In this document: positions 1 through 7,926 of the stretch, piece after piece | Numbering within the stretch: the stretch's first letter is position 1 | How the letters are laid out: every line of letters begins with the position of its first letter | Source of the DNA: Ancylobacter lacus | GTDB lineage: Bacteria > Pseudomonadota > Alphaproteobacteria > Rhizobiales > Xanthobacteraceae | Assembly: GCF_018390635.1 (NCBI RefSeq) | Contig: NZ_JAHBGE010000044.1 | Span: 305,651 to 369,650, forward strand | Direction: 5' to 3' | DNA: 64,000 bases | The notes under the pieces: generated by a model | What the model saw: the letters and a program-made list of their open reading frames with translations, nothing else | The model's database searches: none | What the model was told of the DNA's origin: nothing | Made by a program: the position numbers and the translations under genes

Positions 1-1
1 C

Positions 2-790
2 GTCAGCACCATTCCCGCGCCGCCCCTGACGCCGCTGCCTACCCGGCTCGCCCGCCTCGCCCTTGCGGCGGTCTGCGTGGTGGTGCTGGTGTACTGCTGG
101 CACGAGGCGGAAATGAACCCGGTGATGCTGTGGCGCGACTCCGGCAACATGGCCACGCTGGGTGCCGAGTTCCTGACGCCGGATTTCACCGAATGGGAGA
201 TGTACGCCCAGAACATGGTGGAGACGCTGGCGATCGCGGTGTGGGGAACGCTGCTCGCCGTGGTCGCCGGCATTCCGCTCGGCATCCTGTCAGCCGATAA
301 CGTCGCGCCGCGCTGGGTCGCCTTCCCGATCCGCCGCCTGATGGACGCCTGCCGTGCCATCAACGAACTGGTGTTCGCCCTCATCTTCATCGCCGCGGTG
401 GGCCTCGGCCCGTTTGCCGGCGTGCTCGCGCTGTTCGTCCACACCACGGGCGTCATCGCCAAGCTGTTCTCCGAGGCGGTGGAGGCGACCGACCCCGCGC
501 CGGTGGAGGGCATTCGCGGCACCGGCGGCACCTGGCTCCAGGAGGTCGTCTACGGCGTGCTGCCTCAGGTGCTGCCGCTGTGGATCTCCTACGCGCTGTA
601 CCGCTTTGAATCGAATGTGCGCTCGGCCACCGTGCTCGGCATTGTCGGCGGCGGTGGCATCGGCATGACGTTCAACGAGACCATCCGCGGCTTCAACTAC
701 TCGCAGGCCTCGGCGATCCTCATCATCGTGGTGCTGACGGTCTCGGTGCTGGACGTGGTCAGCCAGAATATCCGCAAGCGCTTTATCTGA
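2..790 (+). CDS. phnE: Phosphonate ABC transporter permease PhnE (5' end outside window)
   Basis: Inner-membrane permease of a phosphonate/phosphate-ester ABC importer. The frame is open to the left edge of the window, so the start lies upstream; a GTG at 77 is the first internal start codon but would fall inside the first membrane segment. The protein is hydrophobic with about five to six membrane segments. Around the middle it carries the cytoplasmic loop that docks on the ATPase (EAVEAT, then VLPQVLP), as in MetI-type permeases. The end ([14 protein letters not shown]) is typical of PhnE. The ATPase and binding-protein genes would be expected just upstream, outside the window. Family assignment is firm; substrate is inferred from family similarity. 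Confidence 0.9.
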   Translation, partial: VSTIPAPPLTPLPTRLARLALAAVCVVVLVYCWHEAEMNPVMLWRDSGNMATLGAEFLTPDFTEWEMYAQNMVETLAIAVWGTLLAVVAGIPLGILSADNVAPRWVAFPIRRLMDACRAINELVFALIFIAAVGLGPFAGVLALFVHTTGVIAKLFSEAVEATDPAPVEGIRGTGGTWLQEVVYGVLPQVLPLWISYALYRFESNVRSATVLGIVGGGGIGMTFNETIRGFNYSQASAILIIVVLTVSVLDVVSQNIRKRFI

Positions 791-921
791 CAGCCGAAAT
801 CACCTGTCGGGACGGCCGGCGCGGTCGCCGGCGGCGCCCGCGTGGCCGCGTTAAGGCACGCGGCGAAAGCGGGGCTGGCGAAATCACAAGGGTGGGAAAT
901 CCTGCCCGCCCGGCGCATGGC

Positions 922-964
922 TCGTATACGATAACGGTGCGTGCGATCATATCGTGTACGATAT
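922..964. promoter_or_regulatory. Twin palindromes TCGTrTACGA, candidate operator
   Basis: Two copies of the palindromic core TCGTATACGA (922-931) and TCGTGTACGA (952-961) lie with centres 30 bp apart, about three helical turns. The second is extended to ATATCGT-GT-ACGATAT (949-964). A TATAGA hexamer at 962-967, a possible -10 box, overlaps the second copy. The pair sits 70-110 bp upstream of the small secreted-protein gene. The symmetry is seen directly; binding by a dimeric repressor such as a GntR-family protein is inferred. No matching regulator gene is adjacent. Confidence 0.5.
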
Positions 965-1031
965 AGAACGGTCTTCATCACCTCGGCGCCGCCAAGCGAC
1001 GGCGCCTCCCTCCGAAGACTGGAGACTGACC

Positions 1032-1274
1032 ATGAAGATGACCGCCATCGCTCTCGCCACCCTCGCCACCCTGAGCTTCGCGGCGACCGCCGAAGCCAAG
1101 CTGAGCCACGAGGAGCAGGCCGGCTGGAAGCAGACCGTCCAGAACCAGACTGTGGGCACGCCGGACGCCACCCCGGTCGTTGAAGGCCGCAATGCCGCCA
1201 GCACCGCCGTCGACACCTCCGAGCCCTATATCCGCCAGTCGGTGGAGCAGAACGCCCGCACCGGCGTGAAGTGA
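1032..1274 (+). CDS. Small secreted protein with EGRNAA / YI-Q-E-NAR motif
   Basis: Eighty residues. A signal peptide (about residues 1-22, ending TAEA) is followed by a polar mature part of under 60 residues with no cysteines. The ATG is chosen because GGAG lies 7 nt before it; an upstream in-frame ATG at 954 would start inside the palindromic element. The C-terminal half has VEGRNAA, then YIRQSVEQNAR. The same blocks, in the same order, occur in two tandem genes at the right end of the window, so this is a paralogous family. Function is unknown; a periplasmic or extracellular location is inferred from the signal peptide. A rho-independent terminator follows directly, so it is a single-gene unit. 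Confidence 0.75.
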   Translation: MKMTAIALATLATLSFAATAEAKLSHEEQAGWKQTVQNQTVGTPDATPVVEGRNAASTAVDTSEPYIRQSVEQNARTGVK

Positions 1275-1301
1275 TTTCGGACCGAGACCGTCTTTTCCTC
1301 A

Positions 1302-1330
1302 GGGCGCGACCTCCGGGTCGCGCCCTTCTT
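1302..1330 (+). terminator. Rho-independent terminator
   Basis: A perfect 10-bp stem GGGCGCGACC / GGTCGCGCCC with a 4-nt loop is followed by TTCTT. It closes the transcript of the small secreted-protein gene. Confidence 0.85.
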
Positions 1331-1479
1331 GTTTGCCGGAACGCAGGCTGTTTCCGCGCGGTCCGGGCGTACCTCTCCAAAGCTTAATCTTCCCGTCATC
1401 CTTGCGCCGCGATTGGATCGGCTAAGCTCGTTTCCTGCGAACGGCACGCCCGGTGCCGTCATCTGCCGGAGACGCTCCC

Positions 1480-3210
1480 GTGCATGCCATCAAGACCCTG
1501 CTCGCCGATGTGTGGCGGCTCTCCATTCCCTATTTCCGCGGCGAAGACCGCTGGGCGGGCCGCATCCTGCTCGCCGCCGTGGTCGCGCTGGAATTCGCCT
1601 GGGTCGGTGCCACGGTTCTGCTGAACAAGTGGAACAACACCTTCTACAATGCCATCCAGGAAAAGGACTTTCCTGCCTTCAAATACCAGCTCGCGCTGTT
1701 CTGCGCCTATGCCACCGGGGCGATCATCGTCGCGGTGTACCAGATCTATCTCCGTCAATGGCTGGAGATACGCTGGCGCACCTGGATGACCGACAAATAT
1801 CTGACCGCCTGGCTGGAGGGCGATACCCATTACCGCCTCCGGCTCAAGGGCGACGTGGCCGACAACCCGGACCAGCGTATCGCCGAGGACATCCGGTCCT
1901 ACATCGCGCAGACCATCTCGATCTTCATCGGCCTGCTGAACGCGGTGATGACGCTCACCTCCTTCGCGGTCATCCTCTGGGGCCTGTCGGGCGACTTCCG
2001 CTTCACCCTCGGCGGTTCGGAATTCGCCATTCCCGGCTATCTCGTCTGGGCGGCCTTCGCCTATGCCGCGGTCGGCACCTGGCTGACCCACCTCATCGGC
2101 CGGGTGCTGATCAAGCTGAACTACGATCAGCAGCGCTTCGAGGCGGATTACCGCGTCGATCTCGTGCGGGTGCGCGAGAATGGCGAGGAAATCGCGCTGA
2201 TGGATGGCGAGGCGATCGAGAAGGCCCGCCTGCTCGACCGCTTCTCCAGCGTGGTGCATAATTACTGGGGCATCATGATCGCGCAGAAGCGGCTCACCTG
2301 GTTCACCTCGGGCTATGGCCAGCTCTCCAACATCTTCCCGTTCATCGTCGTGGCGCCGGCCTATTTCAGCGGGGCGATCCAGCTCGGCCAGCTGATGCAG
2401 ACCTCCTCGGCCTTCGACCGGGTGCAGGGCTCCTTCTCCTTTTTCATCAACGCCTACCAGACACTGGCGGAATGGAAGTCGGTGGTGGATCGTCTGGTCG
2501 GTTTTGAGCGGGCAGTCATGGGCACCCAGGCCGAGGCGCTGACGAGCGCCTATCATCTCGGCCAGACCTCGGACGGCAGCGCCCTCGGGCTCGACGCCAC
2601 CGAGGTTCGTCTGCCGGACGGCCGCGCCCTGCTGAGCGTGGATGGCGTGCGCATCCGCCCCGGCGAGGCGGTGCTGCTCACCGGCCGCTCGGGTAGCGGC
2701 AAGAGCACGCTGATGCGGGCGATCTCCGGCATCTGGCCCTACGGCCATGGCGAGGTATCGCTCGCCCCCGGCGCCCGCCTGCTGACCCTGCCGCAAAAGC
2801 CTTATCTGCCGATCGGCTCGCTGCGCGGGGCGCTGGCCTATCCCGAGCCGCTCGCCGGCTTCACCGACGAGGAGATGCGGCAGACGCTGGAGGATGTCGG
2901 CCTCGGCGCCTTCGCCGGGCGGCTCGACGAGCATGCTCTGTGGCCGTCCGTCATGTCGGGCGGCGAGCGCCAGCGCTTCGCCCTCGCGCGCGCGCTGCTG
3001 GTGAAGCCCGACGTGCTGCTGCTCGACGAGGCGACCTCCGCGCTGGATGAGCCGGCTGAGGCGGCGCTTTATCGGCTGCTGCGCGAGCGGCTGCCGCAGG
3101 CCGCGATTCTCTCCATCGGCCATCGCGCCAGCCTGGCAGCGTTCCACGACCGCCAGCTCCGGTTGGAACCTGCGGAGGAGGGCCCGGCGCAGCTCGCGCC
3201 CGCGCTGTGA
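1480..3210 (+). CDS. ABC transporter, fused membrane and ATPase domains (YddA/SbmA type)
   Basis: A 576-residue half-transporter. The N-terminal membrane domain (about residues 1-330, ABC_membrane_2 / SbmA-BacA-like) is followed by a nucleotide-binding domain. Visible motifs are Walker A GRSGSGKST near residue 402, signature MSGGERQRF near 492, Walker B VLLLDEATSALD near 512, and a switch histidine in SIGHRAS. The GTG start is preferred over an in-frame GTG 27 nt upstream because GGAG lies 8 nt before it. Members with this layout export or import peptides and vitamin-like molecules as homodimers; the substrate here cannot be told. It converges with the CLC gene 16 bp downstream. Confidence 0.9.
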   Translation: MHAIKTLLADVWRLSIPYFRGEDRWAGRILLAAVVALEFAWVGATVLLNKWNNTFYNAIQEKDFPAFKYQLALFCAYATGAIIVAVYQIYLRQWLEIRWRTWMTDKYLTAWLEGDTHYRLRLKGDVADNPDQRIAEDIRSYIAQTISIFIGLLNAVMTLTSFAVILWGLSGDFRFTLGGSEFAIPGYLVWAAFAYAAVGTWLTHLIGRVLIKLNYDQQRFEADYRVDLVRVRENGEEIALMDGEAIEKARLLDRFSSVVHNYWGIMIAQKRLTWFTSGYGQLSNIFPFIVVAPAYFSGAIQLGQLMQTSSAFDRVQGSFSFFINAYQTLAEWKSVVDRLVGFERAVMGTQAEALTSAYHLGQTSDGSALGLDATEVRLPDGRALLSVDGVRIRPGEAVLLTGRSGSGKSTLMRAISGIWPYGHGEVSLAPGARLLTLPQKPYLPIGSLRGALAYPEPLAGFTDEEMRQTLEDVGLGAFAGRLDEHALWPSVMSGGERQRFALARALLVKPDVLLLDEATSALDEPAEAALYRLLRERLPQAAILSIGHRASLAAFHDRQLRLEPAEEGPAQLAPAL

Positions 3211-3226
3211 ACGGGGTCGGCCGGCG

Positions 3227-4528
3227 CTAGCTTGTGGCCGCCGGCCGGCTCTCGGATTCGATGGCGAGGGTGCGCTCCAGCAGGACCTCGTAGATCGGCC
3301 GCCCGCCCAGCCACTGCGCCACCATGTTGGCGAAGAGGGTGGTGATCATGACCGGCACCAGGATCGAATAGGCGCCGGTCAGTTCCATCACCAGCACCAT
3401 GCCGACCATCGGCGCGCCGATGGTCGCCGCGAACAGCCCGCCCATGGCGGCGATGGCGAGCGCCATGTGAGTGCCTTCGGGCAGCGCCACCAGATGCTCC
3501 AGCCCGGTGCCGAAGCAGAGCCCGATGGTGGTCGCCAGCGCGAGGATGGGAGCGAAAATGCCGCCGGCGACGCCGGTAGCATAGCTACCCATCGTCATGA
3601 TGAACCGCAGCAGCACGATCACGGCCAGCCCGACCAGCGTGCGGTGTTCGCCTGCCAGCTTCACCGCGAGCAGTTCGCCGCCCTGGGTGGCTTCCGGCAG
3701 CGTGAACATCAGGATGCCGACGATAAGGCCGATGGCAGTGGGGTAGATGTAGAAGGACGTGCGCAGGCCGAGCCGGCGCACATGGTTCAGCGACCAGATC
3801 AGCGTGTGATTGAAGCCCACGCCCACCGCGCCGAGGATCAACCCGAGCACGACGAAGGCCGGAAAGGTGGCCGCGGCCATGTCGGGCACGTGCATCAGCA
3901 TGAAGGGCACGTCGCCGGTGATGGACTCGGTGACGATGGCGCTTGCCAGCGAGGCGAGGATCACCGCGGTGTAGGTGCGGGCGCTGTAGGGAAACTGCCG
4001 CCGCGTCTCCTCGATGACGAAGAGGATGGCCGCGAGCGGCGCGTTGAAGGCGGCGGCCAGTCCCGCGGCGCCGCCGGCGGCGAGCAGGCCGCGCATGTCC
4101 TCGGCCTCCCACCGCATCAGGTCGGACGCCGCTTTGCCGATTGAGGCGCCGAGATGGATGGTCGGCCCCTCGCGCCCCAGCACCATTCCCGAGCTGAGGG
4201 CCAGCACGCCGCCGAAGAACTTGACCGGCAGCACGCGCTTCCAGCGCACCCGCCTCAGTCCCTCCATGGCGCCCTCGATCTCCGGCACCCCGGAGCCGCT
4301 GGCCTCCGGCGCGAAGCTGCGCACCAGCCAGAGCGACGTCACGGTCATCGCCGCGCCGACCAGAGCGGCTCCGGCATAGAGCGCCGGGCCGCTCAGATGC
4401 AGGGTGTTCTGGAGGAAGGCGGGCCACCATCCGGTCAGTCCGTCGACGCTCCCATGAAAGGCGGAACCGACGATCCCGACGGCGGCGCCCACCAGCGCCG
4501 CCACCACATGATAGAGCCCGTTGCCCAT
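3227..4528 (-). CDS. CLC-family chloride transporter, probably a Cl-/H+ antiporter
   Basis: A 433-residue polytopic membrane protein with all CLC selectivity-filter motifs: GSGVPE (78-83), GREGP (118-122, gating glutamate E120) and GGIFAP further on. It also has FVIEE near residues 170-174, the position of the internal proton glutamate of bacterial antiporters, which argues for H+-coupled exchange rather than a pure channel. It lacks a C-terminal CBS pair. The start MGNGLY is chosen because AGGGAAG lies just upstream; a longer frame begins 48 nt earlier without a ribosome-binding site. It follows the thiamine-precursor binding protein on the same strand but has no functional link to it. Confidence 0.92.
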   Translation of the reverse strand: MGNGLYHVVAALVGAAVGIVGSAFHGSVDGLTGWWPAFLQNTLHLSGPALYAGAALVGAAMTVTSLWLVRSFAPEASGSGVPEIEGAMEGLRRVRWKRVLPVKFFGGVLALSSGMVLGREGPTIHLGASIGKAASDLMRWEAEDMRGLLAAGGAAGLAAAFNAPLAAILFVIEETRRQFPYSARTYTAVILASLASAIVTESITGDVPFMLMHVPDMAAATFPAFVVLGLILGAVGVGFNHTLIWSLNHVRRLGLRTSFYIYPTAIGLIVGILMFTLPEATQGGELLAVKLAGEHRTLVGLAVIVLLRFIMTMGSYATGVAGGIFAPILALATTIGLCFGTGLEHLVALPEGTHMALAIAAMGGLFAATIGAPMVGMVLVMELTGAYSILVPVMITTLFANMVAQWLGGRPIYEVLLERTLAIESESRPAATS

Positions 4529-4636
4529 GCTTCTTCCCTGCTGGCGTCGATACCGCCCGAGCGCCATCGGTAGCACCGGTGCCGGTGGGCCGGAAGGGCG
4601 CGGCCACGTTGCCCACCGGCCGCGGCCGCATGGTTC

Positions 4637-5581
4637 TCAGGGCAGCGCCGGGGCGTAGGCCTCCACTGGCTCGACCTTGTCGATGAGCCCGTGCTGCTTC
4701 ATGAAGGCGCCGAAGCGATCGTAGCGGCCGGCATCGAGGGCGGCCGGTGCGTGCGCGAAGCGGCGCAGCGTGTCGCGCCAGGCGGTGCGGTTCAGCTCGT
4801 CGTCCAGATTCGGGTTTGCCTTCACGAACACCTGCCAGGCCTCGTCCGGGTGGTTCAGTATGAAGATCGTCGCGTTCTCCACCGCGCCGAGGAAGCGCTT
4901 GAGGCGGGGATCGGCGATCAGGTCCTTGCGGGTCACGTAGATCAGCTCGTCGAACACTGGCACGCCGTGCTCCTCGGGAAAGAAGGCGACGCCCTCCCTG
5001 CCTTCCAGCTTGATCTGGGTGAGCTCGAAATTGCGATAGGCGCCGATCACCGCGTCCACCTTGCCGGCGACCAGAGCCGGGGAGAGGGCGAAATTGACGT
5101 TCACCATGGTGACGTCTTCCGGCTTCAGCCCGGCATCGGCCAGCATGGTGCCGAGCAGGGCATCCTCAAGCCCGGCGACGGAATAGCCGACGGTCTTGCC
5201 CTTGAGGTCGGCGATGGACTTCACCGGGCCGTCCTTCAGCGCGACCAGCGCGGTGAGCGGCGTCGACACCAGCGTGCCGAAGCGGACCAGGGGAAGGCCT
5301 TCCTTGACCGAGAGATAGAGGTTCGGCTGGTAGCTGACAGCCACCTCCGCCTGACCGGCGGCGACGAGCCGTGGCGGCGCCGACGGGTCCGCCGGCGGCA
5401 CCAGGGTGACGTCGAGCCCGGCGGCATCGAAATAACCCTTCTCCTTCGCCACGATCAGCGGGGCGTGGTCGGGGTTGACGTACCAGTCGAGCAGCACGGT
5501 GAGCTTGTCGGCGGCGTGCGCGGGCACGGCGGCGAGGGCGAGCAGGCCGGCGAGGCCGGCCGCGGCAATGGTCTTGAGCAT
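4637..5581 (-). CDS. thiY: Thiamine-precursor (HMP) ABC transporter binding protein, ThiY/NMT1 type
   Basis: A 314-residue periplasmic binding protein with a signal peptide ending VPAHA near residue 23. The mature start KLTVLLDWYVNPDHAPL is characteristic of the NMT1/THI5-like family that binds the hydroxymethylpyrimidine moiety of thiamine. The start is supported by AGGAGGAG a few bases upstream. A TPP riboswitch lies immediately ahead on the same strand, which independently supports a thiamine role. The permease gene lies upstream of the riboswitch; no ATPase gene is in the cluster. Assignment to HMP-type uptake is strong; the exact ligand (HMP or formylamino-HMP) is not determined. Confidence 0.88.
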   Translation of the reverse strand: MLKTIAAAGLAGLLALAAVPAHAADKLTVLLDWYVNPDHAPLIVAKEKGYFDAAGLDVTLVPPADPSAPPRLVAAGQAEVAVSYQPNLYLSVKEGLPLVRFGTLVSTPLTALVALKDGPVKSIADLKGKTVGYSVAGLEDALLGTMLADAGLKPEDVTMVNVNFALSPALVAGKVDAVIGAYRNFELTQIKLEGREGVAFFPEEHGVPVFDELIYVTRKDLIADPRLKRFLGAVENATIFILNHPDEAWQVFVKANPNLDDELNRTAWRDTLRRFAHAPAALDAGRYDRFGAFMKQHGLIDKVEPVEAYAPALP

Positions 5582-5655
5582 GGGATCTCCTCCTGATGTG
5601 GAGACCCGAGGCACGAGCTTATGGGGGATCTTCGGGCGGAAAGCGCGCCGCCCTT

Positions 5656-5745
5656 GCTCCGTCCCTTCGCCGGCATGACCCGGATCAGGTTCAAAGGGTC
5701 TGGCGGAACCGCCATCTCAGCCTCTTGCGAGACACCCCTCGGACA
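5656..5745 (-). promoter_or_regulatory. TPP riboswitch (THI element)
   Basis: Read on the minus strand it has the conserved TPP-aptamer blocks in order: GAGGGGTGTC, GCTGAGA, ACCCTTTGAACCTGATCCGG, GTCATGCCGGCGAAGGGA, with a short P1 stem TCCG/CGGA. It ends about 75 nt before the start of the thiY-like gene, leaving room for an expression platform that could mask AGGAGGAG. Thiamine pyrophosphate binding would be expected to switch the downstream gene off. It lies downstream of the permease gene, so the permease's own expression is not obviously under its control. Confidence 0.95.
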
Positions 5746-5787
5746 CGCGAAGGCTAGCAGAGCAGGTATGCCACCGCAATCGGGCGA

Positions 5788-6540
5788 TCAGCGCGGCAGG
5801 GTTTCAGGTGCCCAGGGCAGCAGCCGGGCCAGCGCGCGGTCCACAATGGCGAAGAGCGCCAGCGCGACAGCGAGCAGGATGGCGAGGGCGGCGAACACCA
5901 TGTCGGTCTGCATGCGGGCGTTGGAGTAGATCATCAGGTAGCCCAGCCCGGCGGAGGAGCCGACCCACTCGCCCACGACGGCGCCGATGGGCGACACCGC
6001 GGTCGCAACCCGCAGGCCGGAGGCCAGCGCCGGCAGCGCCGCCGGAATCCGAATATGACGTAAAACCCCGGCCTTGCCGGCGTCATAGAGCCTGGCGAGG
6101 TCCACCAGACCCTGATCCGCCCGCGCCATTCCGTCGTGAAAGGCTGAAGCGACGGGGAAAAAGATGATCAGGCTCGCCATCACGATCTTGGAGGCGAGGC
6201 CGAAGCCGAACCAGACGACCAGCAGCGGCGCGATGGCGAAGACAGGCAGCGCCTGAGCCACCAGCAGAACCGGTCGGAGCGCGCGGCGCGCCGTTTGCGA
6301 AATTGCCATCAGCAGCGCGCAGCCGACCCCCAGCGCCGAGCCGCAGACAAGGCCCAGCAGCATCTCGCCCAAGGTGATCGCGGCGTTGCGGGCGAGGATG
6401 ACGTGGTTGTCGACCAGGGCCGCGCCGATCCGCAGCGGACCGGGCAGGATATAGGCCGGCACCCCGAACAGGCGCACCGCGGCCTCCCAGCAGCCGAGCA
6501 GAACGAAGGCGATGAGAAGGGATCGGCCGAGGGACGCCAC
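5788..6540 (-). CDS. thiX: ABC transporter permease, ThiX/SsuC type (probable HMP uptake)
   Basis: About 250 residues with six predicted membrane segments and the permease docking loop (residues EAA-like, DAGKAGVLRHIRIPAALP). It belongs to the BPD_transp_1 family that serves NMT1-like binding proteins. The start is uncertain: no ATG precedes the first membrane segment, and the GTG at MASLGRSLL is chosen because the length then matches the family; a TTG 159 nt further upstream would add an unlikely Arg/Gly-rich extension. It precedes the riboswitch and thiY on the same strand, so a transporter role with ThiY is inferred. No ATP-binding subunit is encoded beside it. Confidence 0.8.
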   Translation of the reverse strand: MASLGRSLLIAFVLLGCWEAAVRLFGVPAYILPGPLRIGAALVDNHVILARNAAITLGEMLLGLVCGSALGVGCALLMAISQTARRALRPVLLVAQALPVFAIAPLLVVWFGFGLASKIVMASLIIFFPVASAFHDGMARADQGLVDLARLYDAGKAGVLRHIRIPAALPALASGLRVATAVSPIGAVVGEWVGSSAGLGYLMIYSNARMQTDMVFAALAILLAVALALFAIVDRALARLLPWAPETLPR

Positions 6541-6736
6541 GTCTGTCAGTCCGGTTGGAGGCGCGTCGTTATAGCCGGAGCCGCGGCGCGGGGCGACCCG
6601 TGATCGGCCGCCTCGCCGGGGGCTTGAGCCGGTGCGGGGAGCGCCGCACGCATTCGCTTGACCGCGATCAAGGCCGATACCAACCTCTCGGCATAACAAC
6701 AGCCCGCAACAGGCGGGATTTCAGGAGGATAGCGCG

Positions 6737-7570
6737 GTGATCAGGGACATTCTGGTAAATCTCAAGCTGGGCAGCGGCGTGGACGCCACGGCGGACTATG
6801 CCGTTTCCCTTGCCGCCAAGCTCGACGCCCATCTCACGGGCGTCGCCGTGAGCTACGCCATCGACGTGCCGCCCATCTATACCGAGGCGTTCTCGACCGA
6901 TTTCCTCGAAGTGCAGCGCGAGGAGAGCAAGCGGCTGGCGGCGGAGGCACTCGCCCGCTTCGGCGAGGCGGCGCGCTCCATGGGCCTCAGCGGCGAAATC
7001 CGCACCGTGGACGGCACGCTCGGCGGTGCCGCCGAGCAGATCGGCGTCATGGCGCGGCTCTACGATCTCACCGTGATCGCGCAGGCCGACCTGGAACAGC
7101 CCGGCTCGGAAGAGGTGATCGCCGAGGCGGTCCTGTTCGATTCCGGGCGGCCGGTGCTGCTGGTGCCGCAGAAGCAGGCCCGGCCCTTCTCGGCGCGCCG
7201 TATCATGGTGGCGTGGGATGGCGGCCGCGCCGCGGCGCGCGCCGTCGCCGAAGCCCGCCCCTTCTTCCACAAGGCGGAGCTGGTCGAGGCCGTCGTCGTC
7301 CAGTCCGGGCACGCCAAGCACAACGATCTGCCCGGCGCCGATCTCGCCCGGCATCTCGCCCGCCACGAGAAGAATGTCGAACTGCGGCGGCTCGTGCCGG
7401 AAGGCGATGACGGCATCGTCGACACCCTCCTCAAGGAAGTCGCCGCCCGCCACATCGACCTGCTGGTCATGGGCGGCTACGGCCATTCCCGGCTGCGCGA
7501 GTTCGTGCTCGGCGGGGTGACGCGCGACATGCTGGAGCGCATGACGGTGCCCCTCCTGCTCGCCCACTGA
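6737..7570 (+). CDS. Universal stress protein, tandem UspA domains
   Basis: A 277-residue cytoplasmic protein with two Usp folds (about 1-145 and 150-277). The second keeps the ATP-binding pattern MGGYGHSRLREFVLGG; the first lacks it, as in many tandem Usp proteins. GTG start with AGGAGG 8 nt upstream. It is divergent from the permease gene and followed by a strong terminator, so it is probably monocistronic. Confidence 0.92.
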   Translation: MIRDILVNLKLGSGVDATADYAVSLAAKLDAHLTGVAVSYAIDVPPIYTEAFSTDFLEVQREESKRLAAEALARFGEAARSMGLSGEIRTVDGTLGGAAEQIGVMARLYDLTVIAQADLEQPGSEEVIAEAVLFDSGRPVLLVPQKQARPFSARRIMVAWDGGRAAARAVAEARPFFHKAELVEAVVVQSGHAKHNDLPGADLARHLARHEKNVELRRLVPEGDDGIVDTLLKEVAARHIDLLVMGGYGHSRLREFVLGGVTRDMLERMTVPLLLAH

Positions 7571-7589
7571 GTTCGCCTATCTCGGGTGA

Positions 7590-7623
7590 CGCCGCATCGT
7601 CCGCCCGACGATGCGGCGCTTTT
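7590..7623 (+). terminator. Rho-independent terminator after usp
   Basis: A 12-bp perfect stem (CGCCGCATCGTC / GACGATGCGGCG) with a 5-nt loop CGCCC is followed by CTTTT. Confidence 0.9.
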
Positions 7624-7926
7624 GATTCGACGCGGGCTCTGACGGCAACCCGCACGGGAAGGCCCACCCTACCATGTTGCCTATTTTGCAGGCGGCGTGT
7701 GTCATTTTTGCCCACTCTCTGGACAAAGTGTGGCGACACCAACGTCTCCGCTCACGCAAATACTGAGCTTCCCCTTCGTAGACTATTCCCCGTTACCTCT
7801 TGGGAATGTGGCGTCCCATTGTTCCCCCAGGAATGCTTTGTTAGCGTTCATTGCGCTGGAAAAGCGTTCAACGACAGATGGATGTCTAAAAACTCCATCT
7901 TTCGAAATAAATGGTGGGGATGAGGA
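7624..7926 (+). other. Long AT-richer leader/promoter region of the autotransporter
   Basis: About 300 bases without a credible gene. Base composition is clearly lower in GC than the surroundings, with T-rich tracts (TCATTTTTGCCC) and AAATAAATGG close to the autotransporter start. Two short overlapping frames are open here but have no homologous look and no ribosome-binding site. It probably holds the promoter and a long 5' leader; no -10/-35 pair can be assigned with confidence. Confidence 0.4.
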
